Source of the DNA: Gemmatimonadota bacterium
GTDB lineage: Bacteria > Latescibacterota > UBA2968 > UBA8231
Direction: 5' to 3'
Assembly (NCBI GenBank): GCA_028875335.1
Contig: JAPPEF010000112.1
Coordinates: 1 to 39,888 of the forward strand
Length of the DNA: 39,888 nucleotides
Position numbers and translations under genes: made by a program. Below, in pieces: positions 24,268 to 31,550 of this stretch (its first letter is position 1; the number at the start of each line of letters is the position of its first letter). A model generated the notes under the pieces. The model searched no databases. It was not told where the DNA came from and saw only the letters and a list, made by a program, of their open reading frames with translations.

Positions 24268-24513
24268 ATGGCTAAGTCGATGTTTTCTCGGGAAGTCGCC
24301 CTCAAGCTGGAAGGCGAAATCAACGCCTTTCAAGCCTGTCGCAGCCTGTCGCAACGCGCACGAGACATTAACATAGATCGCAAAATGAAAGAATCCGAAG
24401 GCGCAATTCCCGAAGACGAACTGCCCAATTCGTCGGCCAGTGCCATGCTAGACTTTGCCGAGGGGCGCATTGCCCTCGCGCCGGAAGAAGGTGTGGACTC
24501 AGACGAGGCCTGA
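24268..24513 (+). CDS. Probable RNA polymerase omega subunit
   Basis: An 81-aa protein whose layout matches bacterial omega (Rpb6 family). An N-terminal helix region (INAFQACRSLSQRARDIN, 27-44) lines up with the omega NRFDLVLVAARRARQ helix, and LDFAEGRIAL near the end lines up with the ALREIEEGLI helix. An acidic tail follows. Omega is a small assembly and stability subunit of RNA polymerase. The similarity is by eye only, and the Lys/Arg pattern is not perfect. The ATG at 24268 has CGGGAG upstream; an open frame extends to 24184 but lies in promoter-like AT-rich sequence. Confidence 0.55.
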   Translation: MAKSMFSREVALKLEGEINAFQACRSLSQRARDINIDRKMKESEGAIPEDELPNSSASAMLDFAEGRIALAPEEGVDSDEA

Positions 24514-24723
24514 ATCGCCCGCCGCTAGCGACAGCCCATCTACGCTCTTTGTGGGCCCGTCGCCAACGAAAAAGCTAACATATAGCCGTCGCCCTGTCGG
24601 CTGACTAACTTGCCGACTGAGAAGAGGCTGGGGCTGGGGCCGCCTGCTCGGCGGAATGCGGCGCGGCACATAGTACTTTCTCCTCTTTCATAGCGCTAAT
24701 AAACGCCCTTGTAAGGAGGCGTC
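24514..24723. other. Intergenic region before the aldo/keto reductase cluster
   Basis: No gene is supportable in these 210 bases. They contain the octamer palindrome CGCTAGCG (24523-24530), a 6-bp inverted repeat GTCGGC/GCCGAC (24596-24601, 24612-24617) with a 10-base loop, and the very strong ribosome site AAGGAGG just before 24724. A promoter for the downstream cluster should lie here, but no convincing pair of boxes was found. Confidence 0.5.
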
Positions 24724-25662
24724 ATGGGCCTAGAAAGAAACTGCTGTCCCCGCCGCCGCTGGGGCAAGACCGAGCTTTCCATACCAGTAATTCCATTCGG
24801 GACACAAGGCTTTGGCGGCCACTTCGGGCCGGTTGACGACGAAGAGGCCATGGCCCTGATGCGTCAGGCCGTCGATTTGGGCGTCAATCACTTCGACTGC
24901 GCCCGCTGCTACGGCGACTCGCTGCGCAAGTTAGGCCGTGCGATCAAGGAAGGCGTCATTTCCCGCAGCGAGATCATCATCAGCGGCCGCGTATGCTGCC
25001 ACAGTGCCGCTGAATGGGGCGGCTACGGCGAGGGGCGGCCCGACTACTCGGCGGCGCGGGCTTTAGCCGATGCGGAAGACCAGCTAGAAATCTTGGGGAT
25101 CGAGAAATTCGACGCGCTCTTCCTCCACGACCCGCCCGAGATCGAACCGACCCTTGAGGCGGGTGGCGCGCTCGAAGGGCTAGAACAAATGCGCCAGCGG
25201 GGCGCCGTGGACTTCATTGGCTACGGCATGAGGCCCCACGACTTCCACCTCGCGCACATTGCGTCGGGCCGCACCGACGCAATGCTCTGCTTCAGCGATT
25301 ACAACTTGCTCCGACAGAGCGCAACCGACGCCATCCTGCCAGCGGCCGCGGCCGCCGACCTCGGAGTACTCAACGGCTGGTCGATCATGCGCGGCTGGCT
25401 GACGGGCGTGCCCGTGGAGCGCTTTATACCGCGCGACAAGTGGGGCGAAGACCAGCACCGAGCCGAGGCCATGCGCTTGTGGTGCGGCGAGCAGGGCCTC
25501 GACATGCTGGAGTTGACGTTGCAATTCTGCTTGCGCGAGGAACGGATCCACGGCAACCCCATCGGCTCGCTGAACATCGAGCAGCTAGAGCGGAACGTCG
25601 CAGCCGCCATGGCCACTGTAGCGGATGAAACCATCGCCGCATTTGAGGCCGCGGCGCTTTGA
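24724..25662 (+). CDS. Aldo/keto reductase family protein, catalytic Lys replaced
   Basis: A 312-aa (beta/alpha)8 aldo/keto reductase. Of the catalytic tetrad D58 and Y63 (HFDCARCYGDS) and H135 (ALFLHDPP) are present. The Lys expected in the following strand appears as R89 (IIISGRVCC). The N-terminus keeps the normal RRWGKTELSIPVIPFGTQGFG start of the family. Family members reduce aldehydes and keto-sugars with NADPH. The Arg substitution may lower hydride transfer or change the direction of the reaction. AAGGAGG lies 4 bases before the ATG. It leads the catabolic cluster that runs to 31516. Confidence 0.85.
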   Translation: MGLERNCCPRRRWGKTELSIPVIPFGTQGFGGHFGPVDDEEAMALMRQAVDLGVNHFDCARCYGDSLRKLGRAIKEGVISRSEIIISGRVCCHSAAEWGGYGEGRPDYSAARALADAEDQLEILGIEKFDALFLHDPPEIEPTLEAGGALEGLEQMRQRGAVDFIGYGMRPHDFHLAHIASGRTDAMLCFSDYNLLRQSATDAILPAAAAADLGVLNGWSIMRGWLTGVPVERFIPRDKWGEDQHRAEAMRLWCGEQGLDMLELTLQFCLREERIHGNPIGSLNIEQLERNVAAAMATVADETIAAFEAAAL

Positions 25663-25674
25663 ACAGGAGAAATC

Positions 25675-26451
25675 ATGCGCATGAGCGCTGCTGAAGAGTA
25701 CTACGCGCAGACGATGGACCTGTTGCAACGTCTGCGCGATACGCAAATGGACGCTATCGATCGGGCCGCCGCAATCTGCACCGAGAGCATTGCCAACGGC
25801 GGGCTGGTCTTTCTCTTTGGCGCTGGGCACTCGCGGATGATGTGCGAGGAAATGACGCCGCGCCAGGGATGTTTCGTGGGCTTTTTTGCGCTGGTCGAGC
25901 TAGCGGTATCGAACCATGCGTCAATCGTCGGCACCAACGGGTTGCGCGGGCCGCTCTTTTTGGAGAAGTACGAAGGTTACGCCGAGGAGATTCTCCAAGG
26001 GTTCGAGTTCGGACCGCACGATGCCTTTATCTTGATTTCGACGAGTGGCATTCGGCCCCTGATCGTCGAGATGGCCATGGGTGCTAAGACGCGGGGCTTG
26101 CCCGTGATCGCCATGCTGTCAAAGCCGCACGGCGACCAGTCGCCGCCAGCGCACTCGTCGGGCAAGAAGTTGATGGATGTGGCCGATGTCGTCCTCGACA
26201 ACCAGTGTCCGCCGGGGGACTGCGTGCTCGAGCTAGAGGGGTTGGAGTGGCGGACTGGGCCGGTATCGACGGTGACCGGCGCGATGATGATGAATATGCT
26301 GCGCTGCGAGGTGGCCGAGCGGTTGTTGGCGCGGGGGATCAAGCCGGAGCTATTGCCGAGCCATCAGTTTGTCGGCAATGTAAGTGCGGAAGAGCAACTA
26401 GAGCGGTTTTACGAGGGCTACCGCAAGAGCCTCAAGCATTTGTACGAGTAG
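25675..26451 (+). CDS. SIS domain sugar-phosphate-binding protein
   Basis: A 258-aa sugar isomerase (SIS) domain protein resembling the UPF0309 group. The phosphosugar loops are visible as FLFGAGHSRM (47-56) and ILISTSGIRP (119-128), the usual S/T-rich signatures. N-terminal helices precede the domain. Such proteins bind, isomerise or sense phosphorylated (often amino) sugars. A CAGGAGA lies before the ATG at 25675; an ATG two codons later is equally usable. The gene lies between the aldo/keto reductase (12 bases) and the SDR, and with the ROK kinase downstream suggests a sugar or amino-sugar route. Confidence 0.85.
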   Translation: MRMSAAEEYYAQTMDLLQRLRDTQMDAIDRAAAICTESIANGGLVFLFGAGHSRMMCEEMTPRQGCFVGFFALVELAVSNHASIVGTNGLRGPLFLEKYEGYAEEILQGFEFGPHDAFILISTSGIRPLIVEMAMGAKTRGLPVIAMLSKPHGDQSPPAHSSGKKLMDVADVVLDNQCPPGDCVLELEGLEWRTGPVSTVTGAMMMNMLRCEVAERLLARGIKPELLPSHQFVGNVSAEEQLERFYEGYRKSLKHLYE

Positions 26452-26472
26452 GGGCGACCCTTGTGGTCGCCC
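26452..26472. repeat. GGGCGACC/GGTCGCCC intergenic hairpin
   Basis: Perfect 8-bp arms GGGCGACC (26452-26459) and GGTCGCCC (26465-26472) enclose a 5-base loop CTTGT. The hairpin begins right at the stop codon of the SIS gene. No T run follows. Its form, GTAGGGGCGACCCTTGTGG and onward, resembles dispersed REP-like intergenic palindromes; only one copy is in this window. Confidence 0.7.
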
Positions 26473-26524
26473 GCACCCCCGTCCCTATCGACCCAATTCC
26501 AATCCACTAACCACCAACCACATC

Positions 26525-27304
26525 GTGGGCACGCTCGACAACAAGGTTTGTCTGATTACCGGCTCTACCGGCATCGCCGAGGCCACGGCTCTGCACGCGA
26601 CCGAGGAAGGGGCCAAGGTATTCGTCACCTCGCGGACGGAAGCAAACTGTCGGGCCTTGGCCGAGAAGCTGGGAAAGCAGGGAGCGCATCGGGCAGCCAA
26701 CCTGACGCAGCAGGAACAGGTCGCCGAAGTCGTGCAGGTCTGCGTGGACCAGTGGGGGCGGATCGACCGATTGTTCAACGTGGCGGGGATCAGCGGGCGG
26801 CGCTTTGGCGACGGGCCGCTGCACGAGTGTACCGAGGAGGGGTGGGATGCGACATTGGACGCCAACGCCAAGAGCGTGTTTTTGATGTGCCGCGCCGTGC
26901 TACAACAGATGTTGACCCAAGAACCGCGCGAAGACGAAGCGCGAGGAGCGATTCTCAACATGGCCAGTGTGTTGGCCTTTGCGCCGGAGCGGAAGTTTTT
27001 TGCCTCGCACGCCTATGCGGCCAGCAAGGGGGCGATTGTGTCGCTGAGCAAGGCCATGGCCAGCTACTACGCGCCGCACGGGATTCGGGTCAACGCCATT
27101 GCGCCGGCGCTGGTGGAGACGCCGATGAGCAAGCGGGCAGGAGAAAATGCAGAGATCATGGCGTTTATGCGCGACAAGCAGCCGCTCGGGGCGATGATGA
27201 GCGCGGCGGACGTGGCGGGGATGGCGGTCTTTTTGTTGGGAGACCGAGCGCGGGCAATTACTGGAACGGTGGTGACCGTGGATGCAGGTTGGTGCGTTAG
27301 TTGA
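26525..27304 (+). CDS. Short-chain dehydrogenase/reductase (SDR)
   Basis: A 259-aa classical SDR. Catalytic S148 (NMASVLAF), Y164 and K168 (HAYAASKGA) are all present, as is the NVAG motif (85-88). The nucleotide loop reads TGSTGIAEA (12-20), one residue shorter than TGxxxGxG and with Ala in place of the last Gly. The C-terminus is normal (TGTVVTVDAGW). It would oxidise or reduce a secondary alcohol with NAD(P). The GTG at 26525 has no clear ribosome site, and the REP-like hairpin lies just upstream. The ROK gene starts 14 bases after the stop. Confidence 0.88.
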   Translation: MGTLDNKVCLITGSTGIAEATALHATEEGAKVFVTSRTEANCRALAEKLGKQGAHRAANLTQQEQVAEVVQVCVDQWGRIDRLFNVAGISGRRFGDGPLHECTEEGWDATLDANAKSVFLMCRAVLQQMLTQEPREDEARGAILNMASVLAFAPERKFFASHAYAASKGAIVSLSKAMASYYAPHGIRVNAIAPALVETPMSKRAGENAEIMAFMRDKQPLGAMMSAADVAGMAVFLLGDRARAITGTVVTVDAGWCVS

Positions 27305-27318
27305 CGCAAGGAGGACGT

Positions 27319-28296
27319 ATGAAAGACTATGTCATTGGCTTTGACGTGGGCGGCACCCGAGCCAAAAGCGGCGCGGTGACGCGGGGCGGGCGGATGCTGG
27401 CACCGGGCATCAATCCGTCGGGGTTTGCGCTGGGCATGGGCAATTTGCTCAAGACGCTCAAGGATGAAGTCGCGCGGATTTCCCAGAAGCTGGGTGGCAA
27501 GCCACAGGCCATTGGCTTGGGCTTTCCCGGGGCTGTGGATCCCGAGGTCGGCGTGGTGTACATGCCGGGGAAGATCAAGGGGCTGGAAGGCTATCCCATT
27601 GTCAAACGGCTGGCCAAGGCCACGGGGATTCCAGTTGTCGCCGACAACGACGGCCGCGTCTCCATCTACGCCGAGCGGCACTACGGCCTAGCGCGGGATT
27701 TGGACTGGGCGGTGACGATTACCATTGGCACGGGCGTTGGCTCTGGGGTCTTGCTCGACGGCAAAATTCTGCGCGACCCACATCTCCAGTTCGGGACGCA
27801 GATGAGCCATATCGTCATGCAGGCCCTCGGCGGGCGGCTGTGCCTGACTAATGCGCGGGGCACGGCCGAGATGATGTGCTCGGCTACGGCGCTGACGCAG
27901 CAGGTGCGGGACGGGCTGGCGCGCGGCATTCCCTCGGTCTTGAGCGACCAGTACTTCAAAGATTCCAATGCCATCGACTTCAAGGCCATAATCCGCGGCG
28001 TGAAGCGCCAAGACCGGCTCTGCATTGACGAGCTGGAGCACTGGACTCGCAATTTGGGCTGGCTGCTGGTGAGTGCGGTACACGTGTACGCTCCTCAGCG
28101 GATCATTCTCAGCGGTGGGGCGACCAATGCGGCCGAGCACTTTCTCGAACCGCTGCAAAAGCAAGTGAACGAACATTTATTCCGCCATCCAGCGGGCGCA
28201 GGTGTGCCAGTCGTGCTGTCCAAGCTGCGCGACCACGCCGGCGTTTTGGGGACGGCGGCAATTGCTTGGGAAAAGGTCAATGGAGGTCAGCAGTGA
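27319..28296 (+). CDS. ROK family sugar kinase, zinc motif absent
   Basis: A 325-aa ROK-family protein without a DNA-binding domain, so a kinase type. It shows the ATP phosphate site DVGGTRAKSGAV (9-20), GLGFPGAVDP (66-75), catalytic Asp in VVADND (D109) and the GTGVGSGV loop (138-144). The cysteine cluster (CxCGxxGC) that binds zinc is missing; the region reads RLCLTNARGTAEMM (173-186), and the His before it is in SHIVM. It probably phosphorylates a sugar with ATP. A perfect AAGGAGG-like site (CAAGGAGGA) precedes the ATG at 27319. Its TGA overlaps the GTG of the next gene. Confidence 0.85.
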   Translation: MKDYVIGFDVGGTRAKSGAVTRGGRMLAPGINPSGFALGMGNLLKTLKDEVARISQKLGGKPQAIGLGFPGAVDPEVGVVYMPGKIKGLEGYPIVKRLAKATGIPVVADNDGRVSIYAERHYGLARDLDWAVTITIGTGVGSGVLLDGKILRDPHLQFGTQMSHIVMQALGGRLCLTNARGTAEMMCSATALTQQVRDGLARGIPSVLSDQYFKDSNAIDFKAIIRGVKRQDRLCIDELEHWTRNLGWLLVSAVHVYAPQRIILSGGATNAAEHFLEPLQKQVNEHLFRHPAGAGVPVVLSKLRDHAGVLGTAAIAWEKVNGGQQ

Positions 28297-29321
28297 AAGA
28301 GCGTCCCTTGCGCACCACTGTCATCGGCTCCTATCCCTTCCCAAGCTGGCTCGAACACGCGGCTGAGCATCTCGACGCCTTCGGGCCGGACGATATTGCC
28401 GAGATGCAGGACGACGCGGTCGTTGCCGCGCTCGGCGACCAAGTGCGCGCCGGGTTGGACGTGGTCACCGACGGCGAGCAGACCCGCTTTGATTTTAACC
28501 TCTCCTTTTACGGCTATCTTGAAGGCATTGACTTAGAGTCCGCACCACCTAGACGCTTCGGCCCACCCGCCCACGATCAGCGGGGACGCCACGCAATCAT
28601 CGGACCGCTGCAAGCGTCGCACGGCTTGGGCGCGGTGGAGGAGTTTGCGCGGCTCAAGCGGCTGGCTCCAGCAGGGCCGACGCTCAAGGCCAGCGTGCCG
28701 GGGCCCTACACATTGAGCGGACGGCTCGTGCCCAATGACCAGTACCCGGACCGCTGGGCCGTGACCGAGGCGCTACTGCCGATGGTGCGGAGCGAGTTGG
28801 AGGCGCTCTGTGCGGCGGGTTGCACGGAGTTGACCGTTGATGAGCCGTCGATGAGCTGCTATGCCCACCGCGAGGATCCAGTGCGCTTTGTCGATATCTT
28901 CAACCGCACGGTCGAATCCGTCGCGGGCAAGTGCCGGCTCTCGACCCACCTGTGTTTTGGCAACTACAAGGGCCGCGCCGTGGGGCTACGCCGCTACGCG
29001 CCCATGTTCCCGGCCTTCTTGGACATGCAGGTCGATGAGATGCACGTCGAGATGGCCAGCCGCGAGTTCGCCGAACTCGAGATCATCGGTCAGATTGCCG
29101 CAAAGATGGATGTGGCCGTGGGTATCGTCGATGTGAAGAGCTACTATATTGAAACTGTAGAGGACATTGCGGCTCGGGTGGAGGCGTGCTTGGAATATGC
29201 CCCGGCCGATAAGCTCTCCTTTGCGCCCGATTGCGGGCTGAGTCAAACGGCGCGCTGGGCAGCGCGGCAGAAGCTGGAGAACATGGTGGCTGGAGTGCGC
29301 GCCGTGCGAGAGAAGCTGTGA
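28293..29321 (+). CDS. MetE C-terminal-domain-like (cobalamin-independent) methyltransferase
   Basis: A 342-aa single-domain relative of the C-terminal half of MetE (COG0620). Candidate zinc ligands H219 and C221 (THLCFGN), E253 (MHVEMAS) and C314 (APDCGLS) are all in place, as is the N-terminal TTVIGSYPFP and DEPSMS (183-188). Zinc activates a thiol to accept a methyl (or alkyl) group. Because the N-terminal half of MetE is absent, methionine synthesis from methyl-folate is less likely than a catabolic methyl or alkyl transfer. The GTG at 28293 has TGGAGGT upstream and overlaps the ROK stop as GTGA. Confidence 0.85.
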   Translation: MKERPLRTTVIGSYPFPSWLEHAAEHLDAFGPDDIAEMQDDAVVAALGDQVRAGLDVVTDGEQTRFDFNLSFYGYLEGIDLESAPPRRFGPPAHDQRGRHAIIGPLQASHGLGAVEEFARLKRLAPAGPTLKASVPGPYTLSGRLVPNDQYPDRWAVTEALLPMVRSELEALCAAGCTELTVDEPSMSCYAHREDPVRFVDIFNRTVESVAGKCRLSTHLCFGNYKGRAVGLRRYAPMFPAFLDMQVDEMHVEMASREFAELEIIGQIAAKMDVAVGIVDVKSYYIETVEDIAARVEACLEYAPADKLSFAPDCGLSQTARWAARQKLENMVAGVRAVREKL

Positions 29322-29346
29322 GAGAATCGCCAACGCGGAGGGAATA

Positions 29347-30324
29347 ATGAGCTATAAACCAGTGGCCGACCAGCGGCCCGATCGCTACAAAGTCTCCACA
29401 GCGGAATACGCCCAGTATCAAAAACAGGGGTTCCTAGTCGTCGAGCGCTTGGTCGATCTGGACGAAGTGGAAGAACTCAAAGCGCACGTCATGGCCATGC
29501 TCAAGGGCCAAATAGACGTTCCCGGCCAGGAGCCGCCATCCCTGGAGGCGACGGAAGAGGAGTTGGTCCAGCGTTTCACGCGGGTGCATCAACTGCACCG
29601 TTGGGACGCCACTTGCGAGCGCTTTTTGTTGCACCCGCGCATCTTGGACGTTTTGGAGGCGCTCATCGGGCCGGATGTGCTGGCTTTGCAGACCATGCAG
29701 TTTTTCAATGCGCCGGGCATGGGCGGACAGGGTTGGCACCAAGATTCCTACTATATCACGACATACCCAGATACTCTCATCGGCGCTTGGTTGGCTTTGG
29801 AGCGGGCCGACGAGGAGAACGGCTGTCTGTGGGTCGCGTCCGGATCGAACCACGAGCCTATTTATCCAGATGAAGGCCGGGGACATCTGGTCCACGCCGA
29901 GGGAGCTTTTGACGAGATTGAGACTGTAGCGGGGATTAGCCATCTCGACGACGAGGTCAATACGCTGTCGAGAGTGGCGCGGCGCTACGGTGACGCAGTG
30001 CCGGTGGTGGTGGAGGCCGGCGATGTGGTGTTCTTCCATCCGCACCTCCTGCACCGCTCCCATCCCAATCAGTCGCCCAATCGCTGGCGTCGGGCTTTTG
30101 TCAGCCACTATTGCAACGCCCGCTCTTGGGTGCCGTGGAACCACGGGGCACCCTATGAGGGACCGGCGGCGAATTACAAGCACATTCTGGCGCGAGGCCG
30201 GACCCATCTGCCCTTTGCCCGCCCTGAGTTCGGCACGCCGTGCGCAGCGTTGGCAGCCGATGCGAATGGCGCTCCCGAGCGCATGGTGGCGAGTGGGGGC
30301 GATATGGAGAAGCAAGAGGGGTGA
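29347..30324 (+). CDS. Phytanoyl-CoA dioxygenase (PhyH) family oxygenase
   Basis: A 325-aa Fe(II)/2-oxoglutarate oxygenase with an intact site: H131 and D133 in GWHQDSYY, the second His H236 in LLHRSHPN, and Arg in NRWRRAF (246-250). ALERADEENGCLWVASGSNH (150-169) is a typical PhyH core. It is longer than the other PhyH proteins because of an insertion near 175-215. The ATG at 29347 has GGAGGGA upstream. Inside the catabolic cluster it may open an O- or N-alkyl group or a ring next to the MetE-like methyltransferase and the FAD enzyme. Confidence 0.9.
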   Translation: MSYKPVADQRPDRYKVSTAEYAQYQKQGFLVVERLVDLDEVEELKAHVMAMLKGQIDVPGQEPPSLEATEEELVQRFTRVHQLHRWDATCERFLLHPRILDVLEALIGPDVLALQTMQFFNAPGMGGQGWHQDSYYITTYPDTLIGAWLALERADEENGCLWVASGSNHEPIYPDEGRGHLVHAEGAFDEIETVAGISHLDDEVNTLSRVARRYGDAVPVVVEAGDVVFFHPHLLHRSHPNQSPNRWRRAFVSHYCNARSWVPWNHGAPYEGPAANYKHILARGRTHLPFARPEFGTPCAALAADANGAPERMVASGGDMEKQEG

Positions 30325-30394
30325 GTGCAATCCACCGACGGAGCCGTGCAACTGACGGCGATCCCGGAGTAGCCAATTTTACCTTGGAGGTCCT

Positions 30395-31516
30395 ATGACC
30401 GTATCCAAATGGCAAGAAGTATCCGAGCCGCTGCAGGCCGAACACGACGATGTGGTGATTGGCGCTGGCATTGTCGGCTCGTACGCGGCCACCCTGCTGC
30501 ACCAGCGGGGCCGCGACGTCGCCCTAGTCGACGCCCGCTTTGTGGCCTCTGGTGCCTCGGGCTGCAACGCCGGCTTTGTGCTGACCTCGCAGCGCGAGAC
30601 GTACCCCACTCTCATCGCCCAAGTGGGCCGCCCAGCCGCTCGCCAAATTCTCGACATGGTGTGCGACAACGTCGCCCGCATGCGCGCCTTGGCCAAGCAG
30701 TACGAAGTGCCCTGGGAAGAAGGTGCCATCCACCTCGCCGAAACCCAAGCCGACGCCCGCGAGCTAGAAGAGTGGGCCCGCGCCTTTGCCGCCGACGGCG
30801 TTGAGGTCGAGTTTGCCCACGGCGATCCCTATGGCGCTGGGTACGCGGCATCTCTACAGGTGGAAGGCGATTTCATGGTGCAGCCAGCGCGCCTCACCGA
30901 GGCCATTGCCGCCGCCTCTGGGGCCACCTTTTACGACCACAATGAGGTCTATCGCATCGAACCAGAGGGCCAGGGCCTGATCGTGCGCGGGCGCCGCGCC
31001 CATATCCGCTGCCGCAAGGTGTACATCGCCACCAATGGGTACGGCTGCGATATGCACCCGCATTTGCGCCGCATTGTGCGCCCAGTGCGCGGCCAGATCC
31101 TCATCACTACCCCGGTGGAACCTCTGATTCAAGTCGCCGGCATCACTGAGTACGATTACTTCCGCCAGCTTGAAGATGGGCGTTTGATGATAGGCGGTGC
31201 CCGAGCTTTTTTTGAGGAGCAGGAGTACACCGCCGAGGACGCCGTCACCCCAAATCTGATACAGCACCTCGAGGCCTATTTGCGCCACTGGTTCCCGGGC
31301 ATCTCCTTTGAAGTCGAGCGCTATTGGGCTGGCATCCACGGCTTCACCCCGGATCGCCGAGCGGCTGTCGGCGCGCTCCCGGATCTGCCCGACGCGGTCT
31401 TTGCCCTTGGTTTTAGCGGTTACGGCAACTCCATTGGCCTGCTGGCCGCCGAGCGCATGGTGGAACTGGCTCTAGACGGACGCGACCCCGGCCCTCTCAC
31501 AGCGGCGCGTTTCTAG
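30395..31516 (+). CDS. FAD-dependent amine/amino-acid oxidoreductase (DAO family)
   Basis: A 373-aa flavoprotein of the D-amino-acid oxidase/sarcosine-oxidase (DAO) fold. The FAD site is VIGAGIVGSY (21-30), followed by the usual Glu/Asp-ended strand (DVALVDARF), with Arg/Gly-rich substrate-domain sequence and a closing GFSGYGNSIGLLAAERM. Such enzymes oxidise secondary or N-methyl amines. With the MetE-like methyltransferase and PhyH before it, an N-demethylation step is an attractive reading. TTGGAGGT lies 5 bases before the ATG. It is the last gene of the cluster starting at 24724. Confidence 0.88.
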   Translation: MTVSKWQEVSEPLQAEHDDVVIGAGIVGSYAATLLHQRGRDVALVDARFVASGASGCNAGFVLTSQRETYPTLIAQVGRPAARQILDMVCDNVARMRALAKQYEVPWEEGAIHLAETQADARELEEWARAFAADGVEVEFAHGDPYGAGYAASLQVEGDFMVQPARLTEAIAAASGATFYDHNEVYRIEPEGQGLIVRGRRAHIRCRKVYIATNGYGCDMHPHLRRIVRPVRGQILITTPVEPLIQVAGITEYDYFRQLEDGRLMIGGARAFFEEQEYTAEDAVTPNLIQHLEAYLRHWFPGISFEVERYWAGIHGFTPDRRAAVGALPDLPDAVFALGFSGYGNSIGLLAAERMVELALDGRDPGPLTAARF

Positions 31517-31550
31517 AGCGGTTTCACAATGCAAAAGAGGAAGGGAAACT

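Noticed and set aside
26461..27300. 279-codon frame overlapping the SDR gene
   Set aside because: Arg/Gly/Ala-rich with no domain; the SDR frame has a complete catalytic set.
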